From positions 32,047,924-32,111,923 of the forward strand of contig JANCRA010000006.1 in assembly GCA_024362935.1 (NCBI GenBank): a stretch of DNA of 64,000 nt, written 5' to 3'. The stretch is from Setophaga petechia (Eukaryota > Chordata > Aves > Passeriformes > Parulidae). Below are positions 44,900 through 52,933 of this stretch, one piece after another. The position numbers and the translations under genes are program-made. Under the pieces are notes generated by a model that was given only the letters and a program-made list of their open reading frames with translations, was not told where the DNA came from and made no database searches. Within the stretch, counting starts at the first letter, position 1, and every line of letters begins with the position of its first letter.

Positions 44900-46295
44900 G
44901 TGGGGGCAGTCGCGAGGGTGCCAGCGGGGGCCGCCGGGGGCAGCTGCAAATCCCGGCTCCGGAGCTACAATCCCTGCCCGGGCTGCCGAGGGCTCTGCTC
45001 CCTGTGCGGACGAGGGGCGGCGGGGACAGAGCCCGGAGTGCTTTCAGGGACACGAGGGGCAGCCGAGGCCAGCACCTTCCGGCCCAAGCCCGTGTCTCCG
45101 GCTCCCTTCTGGCCATAGCAGGAGCCGGCTGGGATTGCCTGGCAGGAGTGTTTCCCTGGATTCCTGCAATCCGGCCTCTAACCGTGGCTCTGGGCTTCTT
45201 TTTTTCAACCCTTCAAGCCCTGAAAGGAGTACGAGTGCCCTTTCTTCATCAACCAATTTATCCTGCTGATGAAGTTCGAGGCAAGATCTGCCGAACTTCG
45301 TCTGCAAGATCAGGAGAACCCGTGTCCTTGGGCAACCCCCAGTTGCCAATGAAGATGAGACCACCTGCAGAGCACAGGGTTCCAGCTGCAACTCCAGGCA
45401 CAGCTCTTGTTGGTCACAGCTGAGCCTGTGGGAAGCTCCAGGGGCTCCTGGCATCTCACTCCTTGTTGGCAGCTCCCTCCCTCTCTCCAGCCCCCAGGCC
45501 CTGCCCAGCCCCTCTTTTGCCTCCCAGTTCACCCCTTTGCTTTGCCTTCCCTTAATAAACAGTTTTAGCTTTGTCACTTTACCCACGTGTCCATGGAGCT
45601 GAAGTGGCAGAAACCCTGAGCCCGGGGACACGCAGGGCCCTGCTGCCGTTCTCTTCCACGCTGTGTTCTGTGCACGGGCAGAGAGGAACAAGGGCAGCTC
45701 AGGCTGCAAAGGTCCCTGTGCTGCTGCTCCAGTTGCACAGCACCATGGAGTTGAAGGTCGTGCTGAGCATGCTGAAGGGAACAAGGAGCCTGGGTTTTAG
45801 AAGAGCCAGCTTGAGGATGCACTGAAGGCAGCTGTGAGGGATTCCACAGCCTGCATCTATGGAGGGCAGAGGAGCTTGCAATGCTGGAAGTTTTTCACAG
45901 AGAGCTTCCTGAAAGCACAGCAATGCTCCATCCCTACACAGGGACAGGAAGAGGGCAGAAGCAGAGACCATTGTGGCCTAACAATGAGCTCTGCGTGTGC
46001 CTGAAAGCAGCAGCAGCAGCAGCAGGGAGTGGCTGAGCCTCAGAGGCAGGACCGTCCCAGTGGCTGCAGCATTGTAGGGCAGTGCCTGCAGGCTCGGTGT
46101 GGTTCTGGCAGCTGTGGTCTCCCTACAAGTGAGGAATGGCAGCCCCTGCCTCAGGCCCAGTCAGAAACCCAACCAAGCGAGACCAGAGGGAGGAGACCCT
46201 TTCCACCTCTCTTGGGCAGGGCTGCAAAATAGCCGCTGCATCTTCCTGCCCCTCTGTTTGGGGTGTGCTGAGCCCAGAGCCGGCCAGCTTGTGTC
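44900..46295. other. Possible 3' end of the maestro-type gene, then intergenic
   Basis: GC-rich to about 45500, then an AATAAA at 45554. A short (CAG)n run lies at 46008-46024. Overlapping long frames on both strands are compositional. The left target duplication of provirus D is at 46296. Confidence 0.4.
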
Positions 46296-46299
46296 CTGC

Positions 46300-46764
46300 T
46301 GTAATAAGTAGCAATATGTTTGTTCATTAGTTAAATTAATAGCTGAATAATTCTTATAATATAAAAAGCAATAGTTAAATAGTTGTATTTGCTTGTAACT
46401 GTAACAGAAGCTGACCTGGCAAGAATTGCTGAGCTTGCAGAAACGTATAGTGCTTAGAATTGCTGAGCTTGCAGAAAATGTATAGTGCTTTGGAAACATA
46501 TGGTTGTAGTTAAGTCCTATGAGACAAAGTCCACCCAGCGAACAAAGCGGGCCCCCCTTCTCCTTCAAGACCACCAGAACAGGATACGTCATCCCGAGAG
46601 GAGAAGAAATAAAAGACCAGACCCAGAAAGGGGGGCGCGGACTTTGAGAGCAGATTTCTCTCAGTCGCCCAGCGCTGAACTTTTGCTTGTCACTGCTTGC
46701 TTTATAATCAAATAAATTCTGATTGGGAAAAGAAATTTACATGGTAAGATTCTTCCTTATAACA
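46300..46764 (+). repeat. Provirus D 5' LTR, 465 bp
   Basis: Ends TGTAATAAGTAG and CTTATAACA. U3 carries a 34/35-bp direct duplication (46422-46455 and 46456-46490) with the core GAATTGCTGAGCTTGCAG, which looks like an enhancer repeat. AGAAATAAAAGACC near 46603 is the TATA-like element and TCAAATAAATTC near 46708 the polyadenylation signal. Compared with the 3' LTR it lacks a 14-bp insertion near 46384. Confidence 0.95.
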
Positions 46765-46766
46765 AA

Positions 46767-46784
46767 TGGTGCCGTGACTCGGAT
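46767..46784 (+). promoter_or_regulatory. Primer-binding site, tRNA-His type
   Basis: TGGTGCCGTGACTCGGAT, two bases after the 5' LTR, is the full 18-base complement of the 3' end of vertebrate tRNA-His including CCA. tRNA-His primers are known from class I ERVs such as HERV-H. Confidence 0.88.
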
Positions 46785-46888
46785 CCAGGAAACGGGGCCC
46801 AGAAACTTCGGGGAGGCGCCCCCACCCCTTTTGGTGGGCTCCGGAGATCCTTGGGCCACCCGGTAACCTGGACCTGACGAACCTACAT

Positions 46889-46899
46889 TTGGTGAGTAA
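46889..46899 (+). promoter_or_regulatory. Candidate major splice donor in the leader
   Basis: TTGGTGAGTAAG is a near-consensus donor (GT at 46892-46893) about 125 bases after the LTR and upstream of gag, the place where a retroviral donor for env and ORF-X mRNAs is expected. Confidence 0.55.
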
Positions 46900-47108
46900 G
46901 CAAAAGAGTATACCGGTAACCCTGTAAACTTTGTGCACGAAGATCCGAGCGAAGACGCAGGACGCGTGAGTATATAGGTGAACCGCTCGGTTGGGGTTGG
47001 GATCCCAGGGCACGGTGAATGAGACGTCCAAGTGCGGACGAAGTGAAAAGGGACCCTCCAGTAGTGCAGTTCTCGTAGCCCGCGAGGGAGCGAGCCACGA
47101 CCGAGGGG

Positions 47109-47109
<1 letters not shown>

Positions 47110-47139
<30 letters not shown>
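47110..47139 (+). repeat. (GT)n microsatellite just before gag
   Basis: About 15 GT units end 16 bases before the gag ATG. The run is open in the gag frame and would add a Cys-Val string, but the MGQ start at 47155 is the likely initiator. Confidence 0.9.
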
Positions 47140-47140
<1 letters not shown>

Positions 47141-47154
47141 AGGTGCCTTGGAAG

Positions 47155-48636
47155 ATGGGGCAGAAGGAAAGCAAGCCTTCTGATCCCATGGGGGAGGGCC
47201 CCCGGTTACCCTCAATACCAAAGGATAGTCCATTAGGATTAATGCTTAAGTATTGGGATGATTCTCCCTCCAGAAAGGGGAAGGATAAGGCAAAAATGAT
47301 AAATTATTGCATGGTAGTGTGGGGCAGTAAGAAGCTGGAGTCAGGAAATGTTTATTGGCCCGTTTTCGGATCCTCCGAAGATTGGGTCTGCCAAGCCCTG
47401 AACAGCTTTGTGAATTCTAAAGAGCCAGTAAACCTGCAAGAGAGTGTTTATGCTAAATTATGGTTGGTAGGAAGTGATGAACAAATGACTAAGTTGTTCC
47501 CCCTTAAGGGAAGTCAAGGAGAGGAAGACAGAAAGAAAAAGTCTCGACTAGAGGAAGAGACTCCTATTTACCCTCCCCCGTATGTACCACCACCAGCCCC
47601 TCCCGTACTCCTTCCAAACGTGCCTCCGACATCTGCTCCTAATCAACAGCAGGTCACGAACTCCCCGGATTGCAGGAGGCGTACTCGGAGTCAGATGAGG
47701 ACAGTAATTGATGAAGGAGAGAGCAGTGGGTTGTTCCCTCTCAGGGAAATAGCATTAGGAGGACCCCAAGCTGGGATGGGGTTTGTCACTGTCCCGTTAA
47801 ACTCGGGAGATGTGCGCGAATTTAAGAAAGAGATGGGAAAATTATTAGAAGACCCTATAGGAGTGGCAGAAAGGGTGGATCAGTTCCTAGGGCCAAACAT
47901 ATATACTTGGGTGGAAATGCAGTCCATTTTAGGCATCCTATTTACAACAGAGGAAAGAGGGATGATCAGAAGGGCTGGGATGAGGATTTGGGACACCCAG
48001 CATGTTCAAGGTCCTGCGGCTGATGTGAAATGGCCCTTACAAAATGCCAGTGGGAACAATCAGGACCCCAACCATCGTGGTCATATGCGGGACTTAAGAG
48101 CTATCATAATCCAGGGCATACGAGAGGCTGTGCCCTGGGGACAAAATATAAGCAAGGCATTCAGAGAGTGCCAAGGAAAAGATGAAACCCCCACTGAATG
48201 GTTGGAAAGATTAAGGAAAAGCTTTCAGTTATACTCAGGGGTGGATCCGGACACGCCAATGGGGCAAGCACTCCTGAAAACACAGTTTGTAGCTAAATCA
48301 TGGGAAGACATTAGAAAGAAACTAGAAAAGTTAGAGGATTGGCAGGACAGAGGACTTGATGAATTGCTTAGGGAGGCCCAGAAGGTATATGTTAGATGGG
48401 AGGAGGAGGCACATAAAAGGCAAGTTCGGATGATGGTGGCGGCAGTCAGGGAGGGACAGCGAAACAACCCTCCACCACGGGAAAGAAATGGCATGAGGAG
48501 AGGTCCCCGGGATTTAGGAGGGCCCCCAACTGGAGGGAAAGAAGGAGCAGTGTGCTACTATTGTGGTGGGAAAGGACATATGAAGAGGGAATGTCGAAAG
48601 AGGCTTAGGGATGAAAAAATGTTTAAAGAAGATTAG
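47155..48636 (+). CDS. gag: Provirus D Gag polyprotein
   Basis: 493 codons, open throughout. I chose ATG 47155 over the in-frame ATG at 47113 because it gives MGQKES, a myristoylation-type N-terminus like that of gammaretroviruses, and the upstream one reads a GT microsatellite. Matrix is followed by a Pro-rich region with a PPPY late-domain motif (YPPPYVPPPAPP, about residue 140). The capsid contains a major-homology region, CQGKDETPTEWLERLRKSF. Then come a charged helix and one zinc knuckle near the C-terminus, CYYCGGKGHMKREC (CX2CX4HX4C). Length and order fit gammaretroviral Gag (about 500-540). It ends in UAG (48634-48636), which is followed by pol in the same frame. No lesion was seen. 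Confidence 0.93.
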   Translation: MGQKESKPSDPMGEGPRLPSIPKDSPLGLMLKYWDDSPSRKGKDKAKMINYCMVVWGSKKLESGNVYWPVFGSSEDWVCQALNSFVNSKEPVNLQESVYAKLWLVGSDEQMTKLFPLKGSQGEEDRKKKSRLEEETPIYPPPYVPPPAPPVLLPNVPPTSAPNQQQVTNSPDCRRRTRSQMRTVIDEGESSGLFPLREIALGGPQAGMGFVTVPLNSGDVREFKKEMGKLLEDPIGVAERVDQFLGPNIYTWVEMQSILGILFTTEERGMIRRAGMRIWDTQHVQGPAADVKWPLQNASGNNQDPNHRGHMRDLRAIIIQGIREAVPWGQNISKAFRECQGKDETPTEWLERLRKSFQLYSGVDPDTPMGQALLKTQFVAKSWEDIRKKLEKLEDWQDRGLDELLREAQKVYVRWEEEAHKRQVRMMVAAVREGQRNNPPPRERNGMRRGPRDLGGPPTGGKEGAVCYYCGGKGHMKRECRKRLRDEKMFKED

Positions 48637-48650
48637 GGAGGTCAAGGGCT
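48634..48650 (+). promoter_or_regulatory. Gag UAG readthrough context
   Basis: GATTAGGGAGGTCAAGG: the stop codon and the eight following bases (GGAGGTCA) equal those at the gag-pol junction of murine leukaemia virus, where suppression of UAG makes Gag-Pol. Pol continues in the same frame. A downstream pseudoknot would be needed and was not tested here. Confidence 0.8.
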
Positions 48651-51600
48651 CTATCTATTGGGGACCCAAATGTCATCGGAGCCCTTGGTAAAACTCAGAG
48701 TGGGTCCTCAGCACACCCCCATAACCTTCCTTGTAGATACAGGGGCCGAGAGATCAACAGTTCAATCTTTGCCCCCAGGATGCAAGATCTCATCTTCCAC
48801 AGTACAGGTTACTGGGGCAAGGGGAGAACCTTTCAAGGTTCCTGTAATTGAAGATGTTTTAATAGAATCAGAGAAGAAAATGGGGGTGGGATCACTATTA
48901 TTAGTCCCCGAAGCTGATTACAATTTATTAGGAAGAGATTTAATGGTGGAATTAGGGATAAATGTAAATATTGAAGAAAAACAGTTGAAAGTCAAGTTGT
49001 GCCCCTTACGGGTCACTGACGAAGAGAAAATCAACCCAGAAGTCTGGTATACCCCTGATACTGTAGGAAGATTAAATATAGAACCCTTCACAGTCAAAAT
49101 TCAAAACCCAGAAATCCCAGTAAGAATAAAACAATATCCCATGTCAGATGAGGGGCGAAGGGGACTGAAACCAGAGGTAGAACGGTTAATCCGGCAAGGG
49201 CTCTTGGAACCTTGCATGTCTCCCTTCAACACCCCTATTCTGCCTGTAAAGAAACCAGATGGGAAATACCGATTAGTACATGATTTAAGGGAAATAAATA
49301 AGAGAACCATTGCCCGGTTTCCTGTAGTAGCAAACCCACACACATTGCTGAGCCAATTGAAACCAGATGATCAGTGGTATAGTGTTATAGATTTAAAAGA
49401 CGCCTTTTGGGCATGGCCCTTAAAGGAAGAATGTAGAGACTATTTTGCATTTGAATGGGAAGATCCCGATACTCACCGAAAGCAACAATTAAGGTGGACA
49501 GTACTTCCCCAGGGACACACTGAATCCCCAAATTTATTTGGGCAGGCACTAGAGCAAATAATGAGATCTTATACCCCAAACCAAGGAATAACTCTTGTTC
49601 AATATGTAGGTGACTTATTAATTGCTGGAAAGAGCGAAGAATCAGTTAGGGAAGAGAGCATTAAGCTTCTAAACTTTTTAAGCATCCAGGGGCTGAAGGT
49701 GTCTAAAAGCAAACTGCAATTTGTAGAGGAAGAAGTAAAGTATCTAGGACACCGACTCAGTAAAGGAACTAAAACATTAGACCCAGGGAGGGTTAAGGGG
49801 ATCCTCTCCCTTCCTCCCCCAAGAAATAAGAGACAAATCAGGCAGCTATTGGGTCTCGTAGGATACTGCAGACAATGGATTGAAAACTTTAGTGGTAAGG
49901 TAAAATTTTTGTATGAAAAACTAACTGCTGAAGGTGTGATAAAATGGACTGAGAAGGATGATGAATCATTAGAACAATTAAAAGAGGAATTAGCCAACGC
50001 CCCAGTGCTAAGCCTCCCGGATGTTAGGAGGCCTTTCTATTTGTTCGTTAACACTGAGGCAGGAGTAGCATTTGGGGTGCTGGCTCAGGACTGGGCTGGC
50101 AGTCGAAAACCAGTAGCATTTATTTCTAAACTACTAGACCCCGTAAGTAGGGGGTGGCCAACATGTTTACAGATTATAGTGGCAACAGCCCTCTTAGTAG
50201 AGGAAGCTTTCAAAATTACTTATGGAGGAGAACTGAAAGTCTGTACCCCCCATAATATACGGGCAGTATTGCAACAAAAGGCAGAAAAATGGATAACAGA
50301 TGCAAGGCTCCTGAAATATGAGAGCATTTTGCTCTCATCTTCTAGGTTGAAACTTGAAACCACCTCTCTGCAAAACCCTGCAGAATTTTTGTTTGGATAC
50401 CCACAGGAGAATTTAACCCATGACTGCCTACATAGTATAGAAAAGCAAACAAAAATTAGGCCAGACCTCGAAGAAGAAGAACTGGAAGAGGGAGAAAGGC
50501 TATTTGTGGATGGATCCTCTAGGGTTGTCGAGGGAAAACGAATCTCTGGATATGCGGTTGTGGGAGGTAAAAATTTTGAAATAATAGAATCTGGACCTCT
50601 GAGTCCTAGTTGGTCAGCCCAGGCCTGTGAGTTCTATGCAGTATTGAGGGCCTTGAAACTCTTGGAAGCTAAAGTTGGGACCATCTATACGGACTCAAAG
50701 TATGCCTTTGGAGTGGTACATACTTTTGGGAAAATTTGGGAAGAAAGAGGGTTAATAAACTCCCGAGGAAGAGAATTAATACATCAGGAACTAATTACTC
50801 AGGTACTACAAGCTTTAAGAGGCCCAAAGAAAATAGCAATAGTACATGTTAAAGGACATCAAAAGGGCCTCTCCCATCTGACTAGAGGAAACAACACAGC
50901 AGACAGAGAAGCGAAGGAAGCTGCCCTCAGAAAATTCCAGGGTCAGGGAATAAAAAAACCACTAGATAATGAGAAAATTCATGTCCTGAGCTTCACAGCC
51001 CAGGAAAAGGAGAAATTAGACAAAATGGGAATAAAAGACACTGGGGGTATTTGGAAATTGCCAGACGATAGGGAGGTGCTGCCAAAATCTATGGCCCGAA
51101 GAATAATGCAGCAACTGCATGACCAGACTCATTGGGGAACCCAAGCCTTAGTAGATCAATTTACCATTAAGTATATGTGTATAGGAATTTATGATATAGC
51201 AAAACAAGTAGTTAGGGGTTGTATAACATGCCAAAGAGTAAATAGACATCAAGTTAGAGAAAGGATTCCAGGAGGAAGGGAATTAGCACACCGGCCCTTT
51301 TCACATGTACAAATAGATTTTACCCAACTACCAAAAGTAGGGAGATACAAGTACTTATTGGTATTGGTAGATCATCTAACCCACTTTGTAGAAGCATACC
51401 CTACATCGCGGGCTACTGCAAATGTGGTAATTAAAACCTTGTTAGAAGAAATAATCCCCAGGTATGGAATTGTAGAAATACTAGACTCTGATAGGGGCCC
51501 CCATTTTGCAAACAAGGTAATGAGAGAGGTAACCATGGCCTTAGGCACTAAATGGCAATATCACACCCCTTGGCATCCTCAAAGCTCAGGGAGGGTGGAA

Positions 51601-51903
51601 AGGGCAAATGAAGAAATCAAGAAGCAACTCACCAAACTCATGGTAGAAACTAAAATGTCTTGGGTCAGATGTTTACCCATGGCACTGCTAAACATTAGAA
51701 CCCGACCCAGGACGGATGTAGGAATCTCTCCTTTTGAAATGCTTTATGGAATGCCTTATGACTTAGAACTCCCGGGAAACCATCCTTGTATACAAGATAG
51801 TCAAATTCAGAGTTATATACAACAGTTAATGAAACGGAGGGAAGAATTAAAACGAAAAGGGCTATTGGTACAAAGACCCCCCCTTGGATGTAATGATGCA
51901 TAA
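48637..51903 (+). CDS. pol: Provirus D Pol: protease, reverse transcriptase, RNase H, integrase (active-site change)
   Basis: An open frame of about 1,088 codons, made by readthrough of the gag UAG. The protease has FLVDTGAERST. Reverse transcriptase has VIDLKDAFWAWPL and LPQGHTESPNLFGQAL, but the catalytic motif is YVGD (49603-49614) where the family has YVDD. The GGT at 49609-49611 replaces one catalytic Asp, so polymerase activity is predicted lost. RNase H keeps its acids (FVDGSS, CEFYAVLRAL, YTDSKYA, NTADREA). Integrase has the HHCC finger (H...H, CITCQ) and D, D, E (QIDFTQ, DSDRGPHF, SGRVERAN). The frame stops at 51901-51903 right after a run of seven C, before the GPY/F domain, which lies in another frame. 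Confidence 0.92.
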   Translation, partial: GGQGLYLLGTQMSSEPLVKLRVGPQHTPITFLVDTGAERSTVQSLPPGCKISSSTVQVTGARGEPFKVPVIEDVLIESEKKMGVGSLLLVPEADYNLLGRDLMVELGINVNIEEKQLKVKLCPLRVTDEEKINPEVWYTPDTVGRLNIEPFTVKIQNPEIPVRIKQYPMSDEGRRGLKPEVERLIRQGLLEPCMSPFNTPILPVKKPDGKYRLVHDLREINKRTIARFPVVANPHTLLSQLKPDDQWYSVIDLKDAFWAWPLKEECRDYFAFEWEDPDTHRKQQLRWTVLPQGHTESPNLFGQALEQIMRSYTPNQGITLVQYVGDLLIAGKSEESVREESIKLLNFLSIQGLKVSKSKLQFVEEEVKYLGHRLSKGTKTLDPGRVKGILSLPPPRNKRQIRQLLGLVGYCRQWIENFSGKVKFLYEKLTAEGVIKWTEKDDESLEQLKEELANAPVLSLPDVRRPFYLFVNTEAGVAFGVLAQDWAGSRKPVAFISKLLDPVSRGWPTCLQIIVATALLVEEAFKITYGGELKVCTPHNIRAVLQQKAEKWITDARLLKYESILLSSSRLKLETTSLQNPAEFLFGYPQENLTHDCLHSIEKQTKIRPDLEEEELEEGERLFVDGSSRVVEGKRISGYAVVGGKNFEIIESGPLSPSWSAQACEFYAVLRALKLLEAKVGTIYTDSKYAFGVVHTFGKIWEERGLINSRGRELIHQELITQVLQALRGPKKIAIVHVKGHQKGLSHLTRGNNTADREAKEAALRKFQGQGIKKPLDNEKIHVLSFTAQEKEKLDKMGIKDTGGIWKLPDDREVLPKSMARRIMQQLHDQTHWGTQALVDQFTIKYMCIGIYDIAKQVVRGCITCQRVNRHQVRERIPGGRELAHRPFSHVQIDFTQLPKVGRYKYLLVLVDHLTHFVEAYPTSRATANVVIKTLLEEIIPRYGIVEILDSDRGPHFANKVMREVTMALGTKWQYHTPWHPQSSGRVERANEEIKKQLTKLMVETKMSWVRCLPMALLNIRTRPRTDVGISPFEMLYGMPYDLELPGNHPCIQDSQIQSYIQQLMKRREELKRKGLLVQRPPLGCNDA

Positions 51904-52162
51904 ACTTAAACCCGGAGATAGAGTTCTAATTAACACTTGGAAAGAGACAACCCTAACACCCCAGTGGGAAGGTCCCTATGTTGTTCTGTTTACCACAGAA
52001 ACAGCCATCAGAACTGCTGAAAAAGGCTGGACACATGCAAGTCGGGTGAAAGGACCCATCACTGCAGACACCCCTTGGGAAGTGACCAGTCGCCCCGGAG
52101 ATCTACGGTTAACTCTTCGGAAGGCACAGAAGCCTGCACCCGTGGGTAATGTGAATGACTGA
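51904..52162 (+). pseudogene. pol: Provirus D integrase C-terminal domain, out of frame
   Basis: A frame open from about 51884 to a TGA at 52160-52162 encodes KPGDRVLINTWKE, then PQWEGPYVVLFTTETA and GWTHASRVKG. This is the GPY/F SH3-like integrase tail found in gammaretroviruses, here displaced from the pol frame. The shift lies in or near the homopolymer CCCCCCC at 51877-51883. Its stop overlaps the start of the next ORF (ATGACTGA). Confidence 0.85.
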
Positions 52163-52829
52163 ATTAGGGGACAGAGAACTGTACCGACTGAGACTCTTGG
52201 TAAGAAAACCCCTACAGGAACTGGAACGGGAGTTTAAGTGTCCTCTACCGTGGAAAACCTGGAATGAACTGACACTTGCTCTTTCAGTAGTGGCTGAAGT
52301 GAGGCGAGAATTATTCGATTGCACCGAGTGTCTTAAATGTCGGGAATCTTCTTGCCGGGCGTGGGTAAAAATCTTTTGTGGGGGCTGTAAAAACAAATGG
52401 TGGATTTTCCAGTCACAGTTGGTGGGAAGCACATGGTGTCTTACTTGTGATTGGCATTGGAGAAGAGCAAATCCATTGAGAGCCTTAAGACAATTCATAC
52501 AAATCCCTGGAGGGCGGGAGATCCCCGACAGAGAAGCAGTGTCACTAGTTGAAAACCTAGAACAGAGAAGGAATTGGGCCCTGGCATGGGAATTCCAACA
52601 CCAATTGCATAGGATTACAAGTCAAAACCAGACAGTCATATTAACTACCTTGTGTAAGAAGGGAATCCATGTTCCTCTGGTGTGGCAAGTGAGGCCTGAC
52701 GAGTGGAATACCACGATTCGCCGCTATTCCCGAGTTCATAAACAACAAAAACGTAAAGAACGTAGGGAAGAGCAACGCAACTCTAGGAAATTGAGAGAAA
52801 AGGGAATAAAGACAGAGGGTGAACCCTAA
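52155..52829 (+). CDS. ORF-X: uncharacterised Cys-rich protein between pol and env
   Basis: An intact 224-codon ORF whose ATG overlaps the pol stop by eight bases (ATGACTGA). I do not recognise it. Residues 29-101 carry nine Cys and a His in the order C29, then CX2CX2CX4C at 56-67, CX2C at 75-78 and CX2CX2H at 95-101. This looks like a zinc-binding module (FDCTECLKCRESSC, FCGGC, WCLTCDWHW). It is rich in Trp and ends in a strongly basic tail, about residues 195-224 (KQQKRKERREEQRNSRK), which could bind nucleic acid or act as a nuclear signal. No signal peptide or membrane segment is seen. Simple gammaretroviruses have no gene here; lentiviruses place accessory genes at this position. It could also be a captured host segment or an unusual env leader exon. 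It is open while pol has lesions, but the provirus is young, so this alone does not prove selection. Confidence 0.7.
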   Translation: MTELGDRELYRLRLLVRKPLQELEREFKCPLPWKTWNELTLALSVVAEVRRELFDCTECLKCRESSCRAWVKIFCGGCKNKWWIFQSQLVGSTWCLTCDWHWRRANPLRALRQFIQIPGGREIPDREAVSLVENLEQRRNWALAWEFQHQLHRITSQNQTVILTTLCKKGIHVPLVWQVRPDEWNTTIRRYSRVHKQQKRKERREEQRNSRKLREKGIKTEGEP

Positions 52830-52933
52830 GTAGGTGTGAGACTTAGGTCCTGTAAAGCTCGCTGGGGACAGCAGAGTTCTTCATAAAACCAAGGAGATCC
52901 TTTGCCTGGAGGCCAGAAAGCCTGCCCTTAGGA

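Noticed and set aside
47113..47154. Upstream ATG adding a Cys-Val string to Gag
   Set aside because: It translates a GT microsatellite. The MGQ start at 47155 fits myristoylated gammaretroviral Gag.
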